Below are positions 5,341 through 6,106 of a stretch of DNA of 6,106 nt, in pieces. Under the pieces are notes generated by a model. That model was given only the letters and a program-made list of their open reading frames with translations. It did no database searches and was not told the DNA's origin. The position numbers and the translations under genes were made by a program. Where the stretch lies: positions 1 to 6,106 of the forward strand of contig DAOVAG010000057.1 of NCBI GenBank assembly GCA_030671165.1, in the 5' to 3' direction. Each line of letters opens with the position of its first letter. The stretch's first letter is position 1. The stretch is from Candidatus Bathyarchaeota archaeon. GTDB taxonomy: Archaea > Thermoproteota > Bathyarchaeia > RBG-16-48-13 > GCA-020355125.

Positions 5341-5389
5341 AGGTTATCTTATTTTCTAATACTTCAGAAGTCCATACATCATATTACAG

Positions 5390-5407
5390 TTTATCATAAT
5401 TGATAAA
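5390..5407. repeat. Inverted repeat upstream of the RAM gene promoter
   Basis: TTTATCA and TGATAAA form perfect 7-bp arms separated by TAAT. The site is about 50 bp upstream of the TATA box of the RAM gene and could bind a dimeric regulator. It is AT-rich, so chance is possible. Confidence 0.35.
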
Positions 5408-5826
5408 GAGTTTAACAGAGACCGCATATGGTTATATTACGTTAAGAATGGCTTTTAATGTGGTGTGTATCAAAAATTTTTCAATTTATAATCAATACTG
5501 GATTTGCTAAACTGAGCGCTCCAAAGGTGAAAATTTAAATGTATAATCAACTGTCCATAAGTTCCTTTAATTCTTAGAAAACCAAAAAAATCAATATTTT
5601 ATCCATAATACATCAAGATAGCTTTAACTTAGACATGACTAAGAACAAGAATTGTAAGGTTATACAAATACAATTAACAAACGGTCCAAGCCCGGTCCAT
5701 AACCCATCAATAAATCAACTATTATAACTAGCGAACACTCACAGTTAAATGACAAGAAATAGATGAATGGCTACCTATAGTATTATTTGACACCAAATCC
5801 ACATTTATCAGGTATTCTAAAAAAAT
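5408..5826. other. Intergenic region without a supported gene
   Basis: This stretch of about 420 bp has no convincing coding frame. Short open runs exist: 20 codons from an ATG at 5449, 25 codons at 5753-5827 on the plus strand, and a hydrophobic 31-codon run at 5613-5708 on the minus strand. None has a start, ribosome binding site and family pattern together. A local GC-rich spot at 5682-5698 repeats CGGTCC twice with 5 bases between. It may be the remains of genes lost alongside the truncated gene that follows. I see no RNA gene. Confidence 0.5.
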
Positions 5827-6027
5827 ATGAATATTCAACAGTTAATTGTACTTGGTGGAACGATATGTCAAATCTTATACCCTATGCTATGGATTCTCAG
5901 CGATATATTGCAGCCAGGTTATAGTCATATCCGTGATGATTTGAGCTCTCTTCTCTTTAAAAAAGGGGATTATATTCATGTCTCTGATAGAGATGGGAAG
6001 GTAAATGGTAATGATAATATTATTTAA
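5827..6027 (+). pseudogene. Truncated DUF998-like N-terminus joined to a PAS-domain end
   Basis: The 66-codon frame from the ATG at 5827 looks like two unrelated pieces. Residues 1-42 match the start of DUF998 membrane proteins: a first membrane helix (about 6-28) followed by LQPGYSHIRDDLSSL, where PGYS is the family hallmark. A complete DUF998 protein has about 200 residues and six membrane helices; here everything after the first is missing. From residue 43, LFKKGDYIHVSDRDGKVNG resembles the second half of a PAS domain (the KKDG and DxDGK pattern). A TAA at 6025-6027 then cuts the frame, but the PAS pattern continues in the same frame with VLRDITERKK. The simplest reading is a deletion that fused a membrane-protein gene to a sensor-kinase gene, followed by a stop mutation. 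A short membrane peptide could still be made. There is no clear ribosome binding site. Confidence 0.6.
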
Positions 6028-6106
6028 GTATTAAGAGATATCACTGAGCGAAAAAAAATGGAACAAAAACTAAAAGAATTAGAAGAAAAGTTCAAGGCTT
6101 TATTTG
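6028..6106 (+). CDS. PAS sensor kinase-like sequence, partial, continues beyond window
   Basis: Directly after the TAA, in the same frame, the sequence reads VLRDITERKKMEQKLKELEE and then KFKALF up to the window edge. DITERKKMEQKL is the signature that closes a PAS/PAC domain, followed by the short coiled linker and the beginning of the next PAS domain (EKFKALF), as in multi-PAS histidine kinases. It may be the inner part of a broken gene, or a gene restarting at the ATG at 6058 (MEQKLKELEEKFKALF). Kinase domains, if any, are outside the window. Confidence 0.6.

Noticed and set aside
5613..5708. Hydrophobic 31-codon minus-strand run (GLWTGLGPFVNCICITLQF)
   Set aside because: No start with a ribosome binding site, stops close on both sides, and AT-rich sequence often gives hydrophobic runs. 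It may be a remnant of a membrane gene but this cannot be supported.
5753..5827. Plus-strand 25-codon run containing EWLPIVLFDTKS before the DUF998-like fragment
   Set aside because: Short, no start codon, no recognisable family; could be relic coding sequence but evidence is too thin.
1..6106. tRNA, rRNA, CRISPR arrays, insertion sequences
   Set aside because: No cloverleaf-like or conserved rRNA sequence, no regularly spaced repeats, and no transposase or terminal inverted repeats were seen by eye.

Overview
This is a low-GC window with long intergenic stretches and several decayed genes, and it most likely comes from an archaeon. The main evidence is TATA-box-like promoters about 25 nt before likely transcript starts, GGTGA-type ribosome binding sites, a stand-alone Lrp/AsnC ligand-binding (RAM) protein, a UbiA-type prenyltransferase, and the start of a PAS sensor kinase next to a DUF998-like fragment. 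A Thermoproteota lineage such as Bathyarchaeia is plausible but not proven.

Positions 36-3252 (minus strand) hold a co-directional block. It reads UbiA prenyltransferase, TatA-like, second TatA-like, TatC, then after a 206-bp gap FdhD. The first four are 25-36 bp apart and look like one operon for twin-arginine export of folded proteins. FdhD, the sulfur-transfer protein that matures Mo/W formate dehydrogenases, fits that theme because such enzymes are common Tat cargo, but no formate dehydrogenase is visible here.

Positions 3253-3698 lack an intact gene but contain a decayed, minus-strand copy of the same RAM-domain gene that is intact at 5050-5289. It aligns almost without gaps and carries three in-frame stops plus small indels. 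A perfect 15-bp palindrome and a TATA-like box then precede a small plus-strand gene (3699-3944) of unknown function with C-richer codon use than its neighbours.

Positions 4092-4538 (minus) encode an OsmC/Ohr-like thiol peroxidase with both catalytic-type cysteines. Its presumed promoter overlaps a DtxR/IdeR-like metal-box motif. Just upstream, 4618-5049 holds a second pseudogene: a winged-helix-like segment followed by coding-like stretches in two further frames. The intact RAM gene with a clear TATA box follows (5050-5289).

Positions 5302-5826 are largely empty apart from a promoter and an inverted repeat. At 5827 a chimera begins: the first segment of a DUF998 membrane protein runs directly into the end of a PAS domain, is cut by TAA, and then continues in the same frame as a sensor-kinase-like sequence past the window end.

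I see no complete novel system. The most notable content is the two regulator pseudogenes, the truncated fusion at the right edge, the shared C-terminal module of the TatA pair, and the metal-box-like site before osmC.
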